A stretch of DNA of 64,000 nucleotides from Notamacropus eugenii (taxonomy: Eukaryota; Chordata; Mammalia; Diprotodontia; Macropodidae). Where the stretch lies: contig NC_092875.1 of assembly GCF_028372415.1 (NCBI RefSeq), positions 193,418,372-193,482,371 on the forward strand, in the 5' to 3' direction. A program made the position numbers and the translations under genes. Under the pieces are notes generated by a model that saw only the letters and a program-made list of their open reading frames with translations, was not told the origin of the DNA and did no database searches. Of the stretch, positions 1-12,309 are shown one piece after another; position 1 is the first letter of the stretch; the number at the start of each line of letters is the position of its first letter.

Positions 1-1495
1 CTTGAATTATCTAGGAAATTCTAGGTTCTTTTTTTAAACATGGCTTTCATGTAGTCCAATAATTTTAAAATTATCTCTCCTGTGTCTATTTTCCAGGGGA
101 GTTGTTTTTCCAATGAGATATTTCACATTGTATTCTACTTTTTCATTCTTTAAGCTTTGTTTTATAATTTCTTGATTTCTCATAAAGTCATTAGCTTCCA
201 TTTGCTCTGTTCTAATTTTTAAGGAATTATTTTCTTCAGTGAGCTTTTGCACCTCCTTTTCCATTTGGCCAATTCTGCTTTTTAAGGGATTCTTCTTCTC
301 ATTTACTTTTTGGACCTCTTTTGACATTTAGGTTAGTCTATTTTTGGGGGGATCTCCCTTAGCAAACTGTTGACTCATTTTTCAGAATTTTCTTGCATTA
401 CTCTCATTTCTCTTTTCAATTTTTCCTCTACTTCTCTTACTTGATTTTCAAAATCCTTTTTGAGCTCTTCCATGACCTAGGACCAATTCATATTTTTCTT
501 TGAGGCTTTGGATGTAGGAGCTTTGACTTTGTTTTCTTCTTCTTTGTTACCAAAGTAAGATTCTATACTCTGATTTTTTTCTGCTATTTGTTCATTTTTC
601 TAGTCAATTACTTGACTTCTTAGCTCTTTGTTGAGGTAGAATTCTACTTCCAGTTTGGAGGGTGTCCTGTCCCAAGCTCCAGGGTTTATGCAGATGTTTT
701 CAGAGACATTTCTAGGGACCTATAAATTTTCAGTTCTTCCAAGGTTGTATGATCAAAGAAGAGGTATTTATTCCTCTCCTGGTCAGTGCTCTGGTCTGTG
801 AGTGACCGTGATCATTGTTTTCTGCCTTGGAAATGTGAGAATGATTCCCTCTCCTCCACCATGGCAGCACTCCTCCTTGCCTTAGGACTGCCACCCAGGA
901 CTGTGACCCAGATTGAAGCAGCAGGAAAGAAAAAGATTCCTGCCTCAGCACCAGCAAAGAGATCCCTGCAATCCCCTGATCAGCCACTCAATCTTGCCAC
1001 CATCTATGGGCTGCGAGCTCCTGAAGGAGCCAGTGCCACCACTCTGGGTCTAGGGCCAGACCACACTCCTCTCTTACCCAAGTCCAACAAACCTTTCCTA
1101 TTGGCCTTCTAAGTTGTCTTGGTGTTTGTGGGCTAAGAAGTCTGGAAACTACCACAGCTGCCAGTAATTCAGTCCCCTGAGGCCTGCTCTAGGTTTGTTG
1201 GAGGGCCCAATCTGTGCTGGTGCAACCCACACTGGACTATGCTCTTCTCTCAGACTGGTGCGGCATGTCTTTCCTGCTGACCTTCAAAGTTGTCAAGGGA
1301 CTGAAAATTTGTTTCACTTGATCATTTTGTGGCCTTCTTGCTCTAGAATTTGTTTAGAGTCATTTTTTACAGGTATTTGGAGGTGTTTGGGAGAGTTCAA
1401 GCAAGTTCCTGATTTTACTATACTTATTTCATATATCTATATCACATATGCATTTGGAGTTTATTGTAGTATGTGGTGTCAGTTCTTAGTCTAAA
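1..1495 (-). mobile_element. L1 ORF1 start plus 5' UTR (minus strand)
   Basis: Reading the minus strand, 34-327 encodes a 97-residue ORF1p coiled-coil piece with heptad-like text (QMEKEVQKLTEENNSLK) and the following ANDFMRNQEIIKQ. The same protein text recurs at 4619-4846 (minus) and 36179-36409 (plus), so it is a repeat and not a gene. The ORF1 start lies near 473. From about 625 to 1495 the sequence looks like the less A-rich 5' UTR of an opossum-type L1. The element continues off the left edge of the window. It is old, with several stops in ORF1. Confidence 0.75.
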
Positions 1496-1499
1496 TTTA

Positions 1500-2820
1500 C
1501 TTTCTCCCACACTGCCTTCACATTCCTTCTAATTCTGTCACTTTCCCCTTCAATCATTTTAACGAGTTTGGTAGGTATAAAATGATATCTCAAGGTGGTT
1601 TTAATTGGCATTTCTCTAATCAATAATAATTTAGAGAACTTTTTCATGCGACTAAAAATTGTTTTGATTTCTTCATTGGAAAACTACCTGTTCATTTCCT
1701 TTGATGATTTATCAATTGGGGAATGACTCATATTTTTATAGATTTGACAAAGTTTTTTGTATATTTTTGATCTGAGACCTTTATCTGATAAATTGTCTAT
1801 TAAAAATGTTTTCCCAGTTTTCTGTTTTTCTTCTGATCTTGGCTACATTTGTTTTATTTGTACAAAAACTTTTTAATTTAATTTAATCTAGATTGAAAAC
1901 TTAGAAATGTAACTTTGCTTTCTCTCTTGTTTATTCATAAATTCTTTGCCTATCCATAATTCTGATAAGTACTATTCTCCATGTTCTAATTTTCTTGCAA
2001 AATCTTTCTTTGTAGCTAGGTCATATATCCATTTTGACCTTATCTTGGTAAATGGTGTAAGATATTGGTCTATGTCTAATTTTTGACATGCTGCTTTCCT
2101 GTTTTCTGAACAATTTTTACCAAATAATGAATTCTTATTGCAAAATCTTAAGTCTTCATACTTGTCAAATACAAGGTTACGTTTATTTGCTGTTGTAAAA
2201 TGTATGTCTACTCTATTCTATCCATTTACCTTTCTATTTCTCAGTCAGTACCAGATTGTTTTGATAATCACTGCCTTATAGTACAGTTTAAGACATGGTA
2301 CTGTTAAACCTACTTCCTTTACATTTTTTTATTATTTCCTTTGATATTCTTGATTTTTTGTTTTTCCAGTTGAATTTTATTATTTTTTTCTATTTCTGTA
2401 AAAAAAAATTTTGGTAGTTTAATTGGTATGGTAAAATTTGTTTGAGTAAAATTGGCATTTTTATTATATTGTTCCTCCCTACCAATGAACAATTTATATT
2501 TGCCCAATTTTTAAAATTTGATTTTATTTCTATATAATGATTTTTTAAAATAATTTTGTTTACATAGTTCTGGGTTTGTTTTGGCAAGTGTACCCCCAGG
2601 TATTTTATGTTATCTAGAGTTTTTTAAATGGGGTATTTTTTAGCTATCTCTTTTAGCAGAATTTTGTCTGGGATATATAGGAATGCTGATGATTTATAAG
2701 CATTTATTTTAAATCCTGCTACTTTGCTAAATTATTTATTGTTTCAACTAACTTTTTTAGTTGAGTCTTTGGAATTTTCCATTCTGCCTTCCATTTTTTG
2801 GGAAGTGTTTGTTGAATAGT
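1500..2820 (-). mobile_element. L1 ORF2 fragment (minus strand)
   Basis: The reverse complement matches the 3' half of L1 ORF2. The segment near 1560-1760 is the antisense of the conserved stretch coding for the 'IREMQIKTT..YHLTP' region, and 2640-2790 is the antisense of the RT region ('cctgctactttgctaaa'). Many stops and indels are present. It is a dead LINE copy, and its junction with the neighbouring L1 near 1495 suggests two separate insertions. Confidence 0.7.
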
Positions 2821-2839
2821 GAGTCCTTACTCCAGTTAC

Positions 2840-2945
2840 TGGGATCTTTGGGGGATCAAATGAAATCATATTTGTAAATCACTTAGCATAGTTCCTGGCA
2901 CATAGTAGACATATAACAAATTCTTATTTCTTTCTTCTTATAAAA
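2840..2945 (+). repeat. MIR 3' end
   Basis: Contains the diagnostic order 'gatcaaatgaaatcat', 'tttgtaaatcacttagc', then 'gttcctggcacatagtag', as in the 3' part of MIR. It sits between two L1 fragments. Confidence 0.65.
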
Positions 2946-2949
2946 TAAT

Positions 2950-3235
2950 AAGCTTCTGTGTTCAGTTATTTCTGAATATTGAACATCTCTTATATATTCT
3001 AATAGACTTTTCTACTTTTTAGTCAATATCAATTTTTTTTAATGATTACTGCTTTGTAATCTAGTTTTAAATATAGTGCTATTCGACCTCTTCCTTCTCA
3101 TTTTTTCATTATTGCTCTTAAGAATTTTGATCTGTTGTTCTTTTAGGTAAATTTTGTTTTCATTTTATCGACCTCCATAAAGTAACTCTTTAGATTACTT
3201 TAGTTTGAATTGTATGGTACTGAATAATCAAATTG
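2950..3235 (-). mobile_element. diverged L1 ORF2 fragment (minus strand)
   Basis: The text resembles 2200-2400 ('attactgctttgtaatctagttttaaatatagtgct...') and so repeats the same ORF2 region from an older or different L1 copy. No open frame remains. Confidence 0.5.
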
Positions 3236-3239
3236 ATTT

Positions 3240-4970
3240 AGGGGTTTTTTTAAGATTGAGATTTATGTATTTATTTTTAGTTTTCAACATTCATTTCCAC
3301 AAGATTTTGAGTTCCAAATTTTCTCCCCATCTTTCCTGTCCCCTACCCTGAGATGGCATACATTCAGATCACCCTTTCCTCAGTCTGCCCTCCTTTTTAT
3401 CATCCCAACCTCTCTTATTCCCTTCCCCTTACTTTCTGGAAGGGCAAGATAGATTTCTATACCCCATTGCCTGAATACCCTATTTCTCAGTTGAATGTAA
3501 AAACAATTTTTAATGTTTGTTTTTAAAACTTTGAGTTTCAAATTGTCTCCCTTCCTCCTTCCCCACCTCCATTGAGAAGGCAAGCAATTTGATATAGGTC
3601 ATACATGGGTAGTTATGCAAAACATCTCCACAATAGTTATGTTATGAAGGACTAACTATATTTCCCTCCATCCTATCCTGCCCCCCTAATTATTCTATTT
3701 TCTCCTTTGACCCTGTCCCTTTTTTAAAGTGTTTGCTTCTGATGACCTCCTCCCCCAACCTGCCCTTCCTTCTATCATTCCTCCCCCTTATCCCCTTTCC
3801 CCCTACTTTCCTGTAGGGTAAGATACCCATTTAAGTGTGTATGTTGTTCCTTCCTTAAGCCAAATTCAATGAGAGTGAGGTTCACTCATTCCCTCCCACC
3901 TCCCTCTCTTTCCCTTCCATTGTGAAATCTTTTTCTTGCCTTTTTTATGTGAGATAATTTACCCCATTTTACCTCTCTCTTTCTTCTGCTCCCAATATAT
4001 TCCTCTCTCATCCATTAATTTTATTTTTTAGATAGCATCTCTTCATATTCAACTCACCCTGTGCCATCTAGCTAGCTATTTCCTCCAACTACCCTAATAC
4101 AGAGAAAGGTCTCATGAGTTACAGATGTCATCTTTCGAGGTAGCAATAAAAACAGTTCAACTTTAAATAAGTCCCTTATGATTTCTCTTTCATGTTTACT
4201 TTTTCATGCTTCTCTTGAGTCTTGTATTTGAAAGTCAAATTTTCTATTCAGCTCTGGTCTTTTCATCAAGAATGCTTGAAAATCCTCTTTGAATGTCCAT
4301 TTTTCCCCCTGAAGGATTATACTCAGCTTTGTTGGGTAAGTGATTCCCAGTTTTAATCCTAGCTCCTATGACCTCTAGGACATCATATTCCAAGGCCTTC
4401 AGTCTTTTAATACAGAAGCTGCTAGAACTTGTGTTATCCTGATTGCATTTCCACAACACTTGAATTGTTTCTTTCTGGTTGCTTGCAATATTTGCTCCTT
4501 GACCCGGGAACTCTGGAATTTGGCTACAGTATTCCTAAGAATTTTCCTTTTGGAATCTCTTTCCAGAGGTGATTAGTGGATTCTTTCAATTTCTATTTTA
4601 CCATCTGGTTCTAGAATATCAAAGCAGTTTTCTTTGATAATTTATTGAATTGTTTAGGAAATGTCTAGGTTCTTTTTTTTTATCATGGCTTTCAAGTGGT
4701 TGAATAATTGTTAAATTATCTCTCCTGGAACTATTTTCCAGGTCAGTTCCTTTTTCAATGAGATATTTCACATCGTGTTCTACTTTTTCATTCTTTTGGT
4801 TCTGTTTTATAATTTCTTGATTTCTCTTAAAGTCACTAGCTTCCATTTGCTCTATTCTAATTTTTAAGGAATTATTTTCTTCAGTGAGCTATGGACCTCC
4901 TTTTCCATTTGGCCAGTTCTGCTTTTTAAGGCTTACTTCTCTTCATTTGGTTTTTTGATTATTTAAATTC
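3240..4970 (-). mobile_element. HAL1-like element, 5'-truncated (minus strand)
   Basis: On the minus strand this runs from an ORF1 remnant (4619-4846, EASDFKRNQEIIKQNQKNEK) through the ORF1 C-terminal region (4244-4459) straight into a long G/A-rich 3' UTR ending near 3240. It aligns by eye with the plus-strand copy at 35356-38013, including the 3' UTR and the A-rich end. ORF1 is followed directly by 3' UTR with no ORF2, which is the half-L1 (HAL1) arrangement. ORF1 is broken by stops. Confidence 0.7.
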
Positions 4971-4974
4971 TCTA

Positions 4975-5640
4975 TTCCTTGTTCTATTCACACAGATGCT
5001 TTTTATACCTGTAAATATTAAGCTATTTCATTTAAATTAATCATCTCTTGGCACATAATTGGGTAAATAGTTTTTAATAATTTTCTTTATATCATCCATA
5101 ATTGTAAATTCTCCTTTTTGATTTCTTGTACTGGAAATCTGTTTTTCATCTTTAAAAATAATTATAATAGTTGCGATTTGTCTATTTTACTAGTGACTTT
5201 TTCCCCTAAACAATACTTGTTGATTTGTCAATTCAGTAGGGGGGCTTTTCTCTACTTTGCATTTTGAGATTTCTATTTTGATGTTTCAGTAGGAGTTTTT
5301 CTCAACTGCTTTTTTTGGTTTTAATTTTTTTAGTTACATGCCTCAGCATTGATCTATTCTTTCTTTTTTATATTGATAAAAGTGTTTAGCGACACAAAAT
5401 TTCCCCTGAAGACCACTTTGGCTGAATCACAAAATTTAGGTATATTGTTAGCTGTAGTTTTCTTTAATGACTTTATCTTTTGTTTCTATAATTTTTTTGA
5501 CTCATCAGTTCTTTAGGACAAATGTATTTAGTCTCCAATTAAATTTTAATCTTTTCTTCAAAAGTCCCTTATTGATTATATTTTTCTTACTTTATGATCA
5601 GTAAAAAGTGTTTAATATTTCTGGTTTTCTGAATTTGTTT
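4975..5640 (-). mobile_element. L1 ORF2 fragment (minus strand)
   Basis: The antisense of the L1 ORF2 segment just after the endonuclease is recognisable ('ctgaatcacaaaatttaggtat', then 'ctttaggacaaatgtatttag'). There is no open frame. It may belong to the same old L1 as 2950-3235, split by the HAL1-like insertion between them. Confidence 0.6.
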
Positions 5641-5649
5641 ATAAGGTAT

Positions 5650-5905
5650 TTATGACCTAGCTCAATGATCCTCAATCTTTTTTGTCGCAAGATTCCTTTA
5701 GGCTCTTAAAAATTATTTTTAAAGCATATGAAGAAAATCCAGCCTCAAATAAATATGTACTTGGAAAATGCAGGAGTATTTTAATAGACAAATTATAACT
5801 TAATATTATCATATAAATAGTTTTGACTTCACACACCCCTGAAAGGATCCTGGGAACCTCCAGAACCTCCTTGGAAAACACTTTAAGAACTTTTGCCCTA
5901 GCACA
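5650..5905 (+). repeat. unnamed DNA-transposon-like repeat, copy 1
   Basis: Shares its start and end text with 28620-28815 ('ctcaat/aaact...tttttgtc..aagattccttt', then 'gttttgact...cctgaaaggaatc/tcctgg'), so it is an interspersed repeat. The gross appearance is that of an ancient hAT-type non-autonomous element. I cannot name the family. Confidence 0.4.
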
Positions 5906-5939
5906 TGGTCAAATTTTTGTAAAGCTGCCATGCTTATAT

Positions 5940-6020
5940 TTCAACTATGCACATATATGTGTGAATATATATACATTATATATGTGCATTTGTATCTCTG
6001 TGTATGTATGTATGTATTTG
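5940..6020. repeat. AT/TG-rich low-complexity stretch with (TATG)n
   Basis: A short run of TATG units and TATA-rich text. It explains the small Tyr/Ile/Cys-rich ORFs on both strands here. Confidence 0.7.
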
Positions 6021-6139
6021 ATGCACATTTTTGATCCCCTAATGCAAAGGCAGAGAGATAAGAAATAGAATGTTGTGTATGGAGAAAAACTGGCAAGCTA
6101 CTTAGATTGGAATGGAAAATGTGTGAATAAGAGTAATAC

Positions 6140-8900
6140 AAATTAAGTTTAGAAAGCCAATATAAAGAAATGAAAATTCTACCTAAATTAATTTACTTAT
6201 TCAGTGCCATACCAATTAAGCTACCAAAAATTATTTTATAGAGATAAAAACATCATATCAAAATTAATATGGAAGAACAAAAGGTCAATATTATCAAAGG
6301 AATAAATGAAAACAAATGTGAAGGAAGGTGGCATAGTTGTACCAGATCTCAAACTGTATAATAAAGTAGTAATCATCAAAACCATCTGGTACTGGCCAAG
6401 AAGTGAAGTGATGGATCAGAGGAATAGATTAGGCACACAATACTCAGGAGTAAATGACCATGATACCCCAGTGTTTGATAAAAACAAAGACCCCAGCTTT
6501 TGAGTCAAAAATTCACTATCTAGGAAAACTAGAAAAGAGTAATTCAAAAAGTAGGTATAGATCACTATCTTGCACTGCATACCAAGATAAGATCAAAATG
6601 GGCACATGATTTACACATAAAGGGCAATACCATAAGGAAATTAAGAGACAAGGTATAGTTTATGAGATCTATGGAGGAGGGAAGAATTTATGACCAAACA
6701 AAAGATAGAGAGCATTACTATATGTAAATTGGGTAATTTTGAGTATATCAAATTTAAAAACTTTTGCACAAACAAAACCAATGCAACCAAAATTGGATGG
6801 AAAGTAGAAAGTTAGGAAATAATTTTTACAGCATGTGTCTCTGTTAAAGGCCTCATTTCTCAATTATATACAGAGCAGGTTCAACTTTATAAGAACACAA
6901 ATCATTCCCCAATTAATAAATGGTCAAAGGATATGAACAGGGAGTTTTCAGGTGAAGAAATCAAAGGTATCTATAGTCATAAAAAAATGCTCTAAATTAC
7001 TATTGATTAGAGAAATGCAATTTAAAATTCTGAAGTACCACCTCACACCTATCAGATTGGCTAATATGAGAGAAAAGGAAAATAATAAATGTTGGAGAGG
7101 TTGTGGGAAAATGGGGTACTAATGCACTTTGGTGGAATTGTGAACAAATTCAACCATTCTGGAGAGCAACTTGGAACTATGTACAAAGGGCAATCAAACT
7201 GTGAATATCCTTTCATTCAGCAATAACACTACTAAGACTGTATCTCAAAGAGATTAAACAATGGGGGTAAAGGGGAAAGGACTCATTGTACAAAAATATT
7301 TATAGCAGCTCTTTTTGTGGTAGCAAAGAATTGGAAATTGAGAGGATGTCCATCAATTAGACAATAACAAGTTGTGGTATATGATTGTGATGGAATATTA
7401 TTGTGCTACAGGAAATGAGAGTCCGATGCTTTCAGAAAAATCTGAAAAGATTGGCATGAACTGATGCAAAGTGGAGTGAGCAGGAGAACATCATACATAG
7501 TAGCAACAATACTGTACAATAATCAGCTGTCAATGACTTAGCTATTCTCAATAGTACAATGATCCAAGGCAATTCCAAATGACTCGTGATGAAAAATGAT
7601 ATCCACCCCCAGAAAAAAAATTGATGGAATCTGAATGAAGATCAAAGTATATTATTTTTCACTTTCTGTATTTTTTTCATTTTTTTCATCTGGGTCTGTA
7701 TCTTCTTTTTTTATTATTAATTTATTTGTTTTCAGTTTTCTACGATCACTTCTGTAAGTCTTAGATTTTCTCCCCCTTCCTCCCCATTTCCTCCCTGAGA
7801 TGGCATCCAATCTTATATGGGTTCTACACATACATTCTTATTAAGTACATTTTCACATTAGTCATGTTGCATAGAAGAATTAAAATGAATGGTAGAAACC
7901 ATGAAAAAAACCCAAAGAAAACAAAACATAACACAAGAGAAAATATTCTGCTTCATTCTGCAATCCAATTCCATAGTTATTTCTGTGGATGTGGATGGCA
8001 TTTTGCCTCAAGAGTCCTTTGGGAATGTTTTAGGTCCTTGCATTGCTGTGAAGGGCTAAGTCTACCAGAAAAATATCCTTGCACCCTGTGGTTGTTACTG
8101 TGTACAATGATCTCCTGGTTCTGCTCCTTTCACTCATCATCAGTTCATGTAAGTCCTTCCAGGCCTCTCTGAAGTCTTCCTGGTCATCATTTCTTATAGC
8201 ACAATAGTATTCCATTACATTCATACACCACAACTTGTTTAGCCATTCTCCAATTGATGGATATCCCCTTGATTTTCAGTTCTTGGCCACCACAAGGAGA
8301 GCTGCTATATTTTGGTATACGTGGGATCCTTTCCAATTTTTATGATTTCTTTGTGATACAGTCCTAGAAGCTATATTTCTGGGTCAAAAGGTATGCATAT
8401 TTTTGTAACCCTTTGGGCATAGTTCCAAACTGCTCTCCAGAATGGCTGGATCAGCTCACAGCTCCACCAACAACGAGTTAGCATTCCAACTCTCCCACAT
8501 CTTCTTCAACATTTATCATCTTTCTGTTTTGTCATGTTAGCCAATCTGATAGGTGTGATGTGGTACCTCAGAGTTGTTTTGATTTGCATCTCTCTAATCA
8601 ATAGTGATTTAGAGCATGTTTTCACATGACTATAGAAAGCTTTAATTTCTTCCTCTGAAAACTGCCTGTTCATATTCTTTGTGGGCCTATGTCTTCTTTC
8701 AAAACATGACTAATATGGTAATATGTGTTGCATGACTAAACATATGTAACCTATATCAAATTGCTTACTGTCTCATGGAAGGGAGGTGAAGGAGAGAGAG
8801 AGAAAATTTGAATTCAAAATTTGTTTAAAATTAAACTTAAAAATTGTCTTTACATATAACTGAGGAAAAATAAAATATTATGCTTTTAAAATAAATAAAT
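6140..8900 (+). mobile_element. L1 ORF2 C-terminal half and 3' UTR (plus strand), interrupted
   Basis: 6140-7450 carries the C-terminal part of ORF2. Fragments such as 6306-6503 read EGGIVVPDLKLYNKVVIIKT, and a 'TIWYW' motif follows, both typical of L1 ORF2p after the RT. The nucleotide order matches the L1 at 20563-22020. The 3' UTR begins near 7570, is interrupted at 7710-8682 by a second L1 in the opposite direction, and resumes at 8683 ('acatgactaatatgg...'), ending near 8890 in 'aaaaataaaatatta'. It is 5'-truncated and dead, with frameshifts throughout. Confidence 0.85.
7692..8700 (-). mobile_element. nested 5'-truncated L1 (minus strand) with target-site duplication
   Basis: On the minus strand 8682 to about 7710 is the last part of ORF2 and the 3' UTR of an L1. 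The antisense of 'ccatcaattggagaatggct' and 'aggtaccacatcacacctat' is clear. It is flanked by an 18-bp imperfect direct repeat, gggtctgtatcttctttt (7692-7709) and gggcctatgtcttctttc (8683-8700), as expected of target-primed reverse transcription. It therefore inserted into the 3' UTR of the older plus-strand L1 around it. Confidence 0.85.
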
Positions 8901-9069
8901 AATTTAAAAATAATATTAATACTTCCTCACCAGATGGACTATAAAACCAAAGGTTTTTTTTTTTAAAAAAATTTAAATTAATGCCATCAAACTAAACTTG
9001 CTTAATGACAATTTCCATTTAAATTAATACATTTTAACAAGTAAAATATCAAAACAATTTTTAAGCTCT

Positions 9070-9185
9070 CCAAGTTATACAACCAAAGATTTAAAGTTAG
9101 AAGAAACCATAGGGATCGTCTAGTCCAACCTCTTCATTGTATAGATGAGGAAACTGAGGACTAGAATGGTCCAAAGTCTTGCCTA
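9070..9185 (-). repeat. MIR/CORE-SINE fragment
   Basis: The text 'tagtccaacctcttcattgt', then 'agatgaggaaactgagg', is the reverse complement of the MIR core. Confidence 0.7.
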
Positions 9186-9189
9186 AATT

Positions 9190-10265
9190 ACACATTAGGA
9201 TTCTTTGTCCATTTATTCTTACTCACTTAACATTTTTATTGTCAGAGTATGCGAATTCTTTTCTCTGGTTCTTTTGTTTAACTTTATATAATTTCATAAA
9301 GATCTTTCCAAATCTTATTACATTTCCCATAATCAATCTTAATAGCATTATATTATTTCATCAACAAGTTTCTGCCAAACATGAACTATGTTCCAGACAC
9401 TGATGCTGGTTGCACATGTAACCTCACCTTAAAAACCCCTCTAAACATGACCTTAGATATTATCACTACATGTTTAAAGGAAAATGAATGGGATTTATGA
9501 GATGGCAATTTACTATCATCATTGGAGGGATGTAAAGAAAAGAAGCAAAAAAAGCGATAAATTCTTTCCTGAGGATATTCCAAGAGTTAATTGTCATGAA
9601 TGAAGAATCTGTAAGAGACAGTAAAAGTGAACTGTCATCTTTGAGAGAGATATTCTGAGAGAATTGAATTCCGCTCTTATTCGGTGGAGAAAATCCTATA
9701 CCAAAATTTCCTGAAAAACTTAAAGCACCATCCTGAGAGAACTGAATTTGTTGAACTGTGGTTCTAGTGTTTTAAAGGAGTCAGTGATTACATCAGATAG
9801 TTTGATGTAATTCTGGATCTGACCTTTCTCACAGTCAACACATTGCTGAAATATTAACTTATATTTTAACTTTATTTGTTACTATTAATAAATCATATAG
9901 GCAGTAATATTGATGTTTGTCTAAGTCTATGAGACTGGGATTTGAGCCTAAGAGAGGAAAGAAAGCTTATGGCAAAAGAGATTTCTCTAGTTCTTATAAA
10001 CTGGGGTAGGGACTCAGAGGTCATTAACTAAGCACCTATATTTATGATAATTTATGAGGTAATATCAGAATATACCACACAATTGCCTTTGAACCTAAGG
10101 ATAGGCACAGGCCATGGTGGGGAGGGGGGAGGGGAGGATCATGTCTTTCCCTAAGCACCTGAGAGGTATTGCTTAGTACCCTCCACCATCGCAGGACTAC
10201 CATATGTGGGCAATGTAGATTTAGAAATGGAGAAAAAAATCATGTTATAATGCTATTATCAAATC
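9190..10265. other. no gene or repeat recognised
   Basis: AT-rich sequence with only short spurious ORFs. A G-rich run (10113-10136, ggggagg units) is the only compositional feature. I see no coding signal. Confidence 0.5.
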
Positions 10266-10269
10266 TTTG

Positions 10270-12300
10270 AAAAGAATCACAGAAGCTGAGAACTGGGAAG
10301 ACCTAAATTGCTATTTTTTTCCAACCCATACCTGAAAGGAATCTCTGCTACAATACACACAACAAGTGATAACACAGTCTTTGCTTGAAAACTTCTAAGG
10401 AAGATAACATACCACTTCTCAAAGCAGTCTATTACACTTATGGACAGTTCTAATTGTTAAATTTAATTTTTCCTGACATCAAATCTAAATTGAATTCATT
10501 GTCATTTCTATCTGGTACTCCCAATGCTGTCCTCCAGGGTCAAACAGATCAAATCTAATCTATCCTTCACATATGAGCCCTTCAAATACTTGAAGACAGC
10601 TATCTGTACCCATGAGTCTTGATTTTTCTTCCAAATTAAGCCTGGACAGATCCTTCAACTGATTCTCTTACCTTGGGCTCAAGACTTTTTACGTATCTGG
10701 CTGCTTCATCTGGACACTCTCCATCTTATAAGTATTCTTAAACCATGGTCCTCAGAACTAAACATAATATTCCAGAAAAGGTTGGATGAGGGCAGAGTAC
10801 AGTAGAAATATCCCTTTCTTCCTGGAAGCCAAACTTCTCCTAATGAAACCCAAGATCATATGAGATTTTTGGCTGCTACATCACACTGCACACTCCTATG
10901 AGTTTGCAGTCCACTAAAATTCCCAATTCATTTCTGAGAACAAATGCTATCTAACCATTTGTTACCACTGTATACGACTGAGGTTGATTTTTTTTTCTAA
11001 GAAAATGTAAGATTTTACATTTATCCCTATTGAGTTTTCTCACATTAGATTTAACCTGAAGAACCTTTAGCCTATCAAGATCACTGAATCCATTTAATGG
11101 TGTTACACTCTGATCTTTCGGATTTTCCCAGGAATCCAAGTCAAACTCACTGGCCTATAGTTTGTAGACTATGTTTTCTTCTCTCTTTTGAAAATTGACA
11201 CATATGCCTTCCCCTAATCTTTAGTACCTCTCTTTCTTTCCTCACATTTTTTCAAATGTTACTGATAGTAATCATAATATCTATCTTTTACTAACAGTAA
11301 AATAGCATCTACCTTTTCTTTCAGTAACAGTGGGTGTAGTTCATATTAGCCAGGTGATTTGGACTTATTAAGAGTAATAAGGTGCCATTTCCTATCCCTT
11401 ACTTATCTTGCATATCTATTCCCTGTTGAACATCTCCATCATTTTCAGTGCAAAAATTCTTCTTCTTGCCAGAGAAAACTGAACTCAATAAGAAATTAAT
11501 TTTACTTTTTCTCTGTTTTCAGTTATCATCATCCCATCTATCCCAAAAAGAATTCCTATTCTTTCGTTGATCTTCCCTTTCCTCCCAATATATCTTTTTT
11601 TTAAAAAAAAGATCTTTTGTTGCCCTTAGCTTCCACCACTAGCCTCAGCTTATTATGACTTTTAACACTGTTGTCACTCCTTTTATTAGAACTGTGCCAT
11701 GCTCTTAGAGTCATCATCTCTTACCTGGATTTGACTCATTGATTTTCACATGCTTCCACATTAGCCTCTTCAGATAAACCTTACTTTTCCTTCCTCTTTG
11801 GAATTGATTACCTTTGTGTCTCTAGAATTTCATATCCCACCCAAATTGGATTGAGTTCCCCTACAGAATACTAGTCTATGAAATCCTACTGATCCTTCCT
11901 TTGAACAATTTGAAATCTGCTCTTCCAAAATCTAAGATGCATGCCAGATTACACCTGGCTTTCTCTCCTCCATCACAGACTCTAGAAGTGAATGGACACT
12001 TTCCCTCAAGGTTACCACCATTTTCACCCCCATAACCTAGTCCATTCTGTGAGTGAGAAACAGACCTGTAATAGAATTTATCTTGTTCTACCTTTTGAAA
12101 GATGAAATTATGGCGATTCAAGAAGTTATTAGTTGACTTATGGATCATATAACCAAGAAGATGAAGGATGGGATATTTTCCCTGATGCTCATGACCTCTC
12201 TGAGCCTCTACAACACAACAATTATGTGCCAAAGATAAAGCAACTTCAACTATCTCCATGATATAGGACAATGGGACCCTGAAAGAAGGTCAACAACAAA
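10270..12300 (-). mobile_element. CR1-family LINE, RT part with deleted catalytic core (minus strand)
   Basis: Read on the minus strand, pieces of a CR1-type ORF2 appear in the correct order: LDFGRADFKLFK (near 11930-11880), a KGNK motif (near 11630), IFK followed by NYRPVSLT (near 11190-11140), DLDRLKVLQ (near 11075), LNRDKCKILHF (near 11030-11000), then the region normally reading 'ECVQFWAP'-like text (near 10750), and a 3' part running to about 10270. NYRPVSLT and DLDRL are only about 20 codons apart, whereas in CR1 the RT palm with its FADD box lies between them. Stops and frameshifts show that the copy is old and dead. The 5' part is at 13730-14185. Confidence 0.75.
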
Positions 12301-12309
12301 AATAAGCCA

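Noticed and set aside
786..1112. 108-residue frame near the left edge
   Set aside because: It lies antisense within the 5' UTR of a minus-strand L1.
6306..6503. 65-residue frame as a small gene
   Set aside because: It matches L1 ORF2p (EGGIVVPDLKLYNK) in a decayed L1.
11876..12271. 131-residue minus-strand frame as a gene
   Set aside because: It carries LDFGRADFKLFK, a CR1 ORF2 segment, and stops on both sides; it is a LINE relic.
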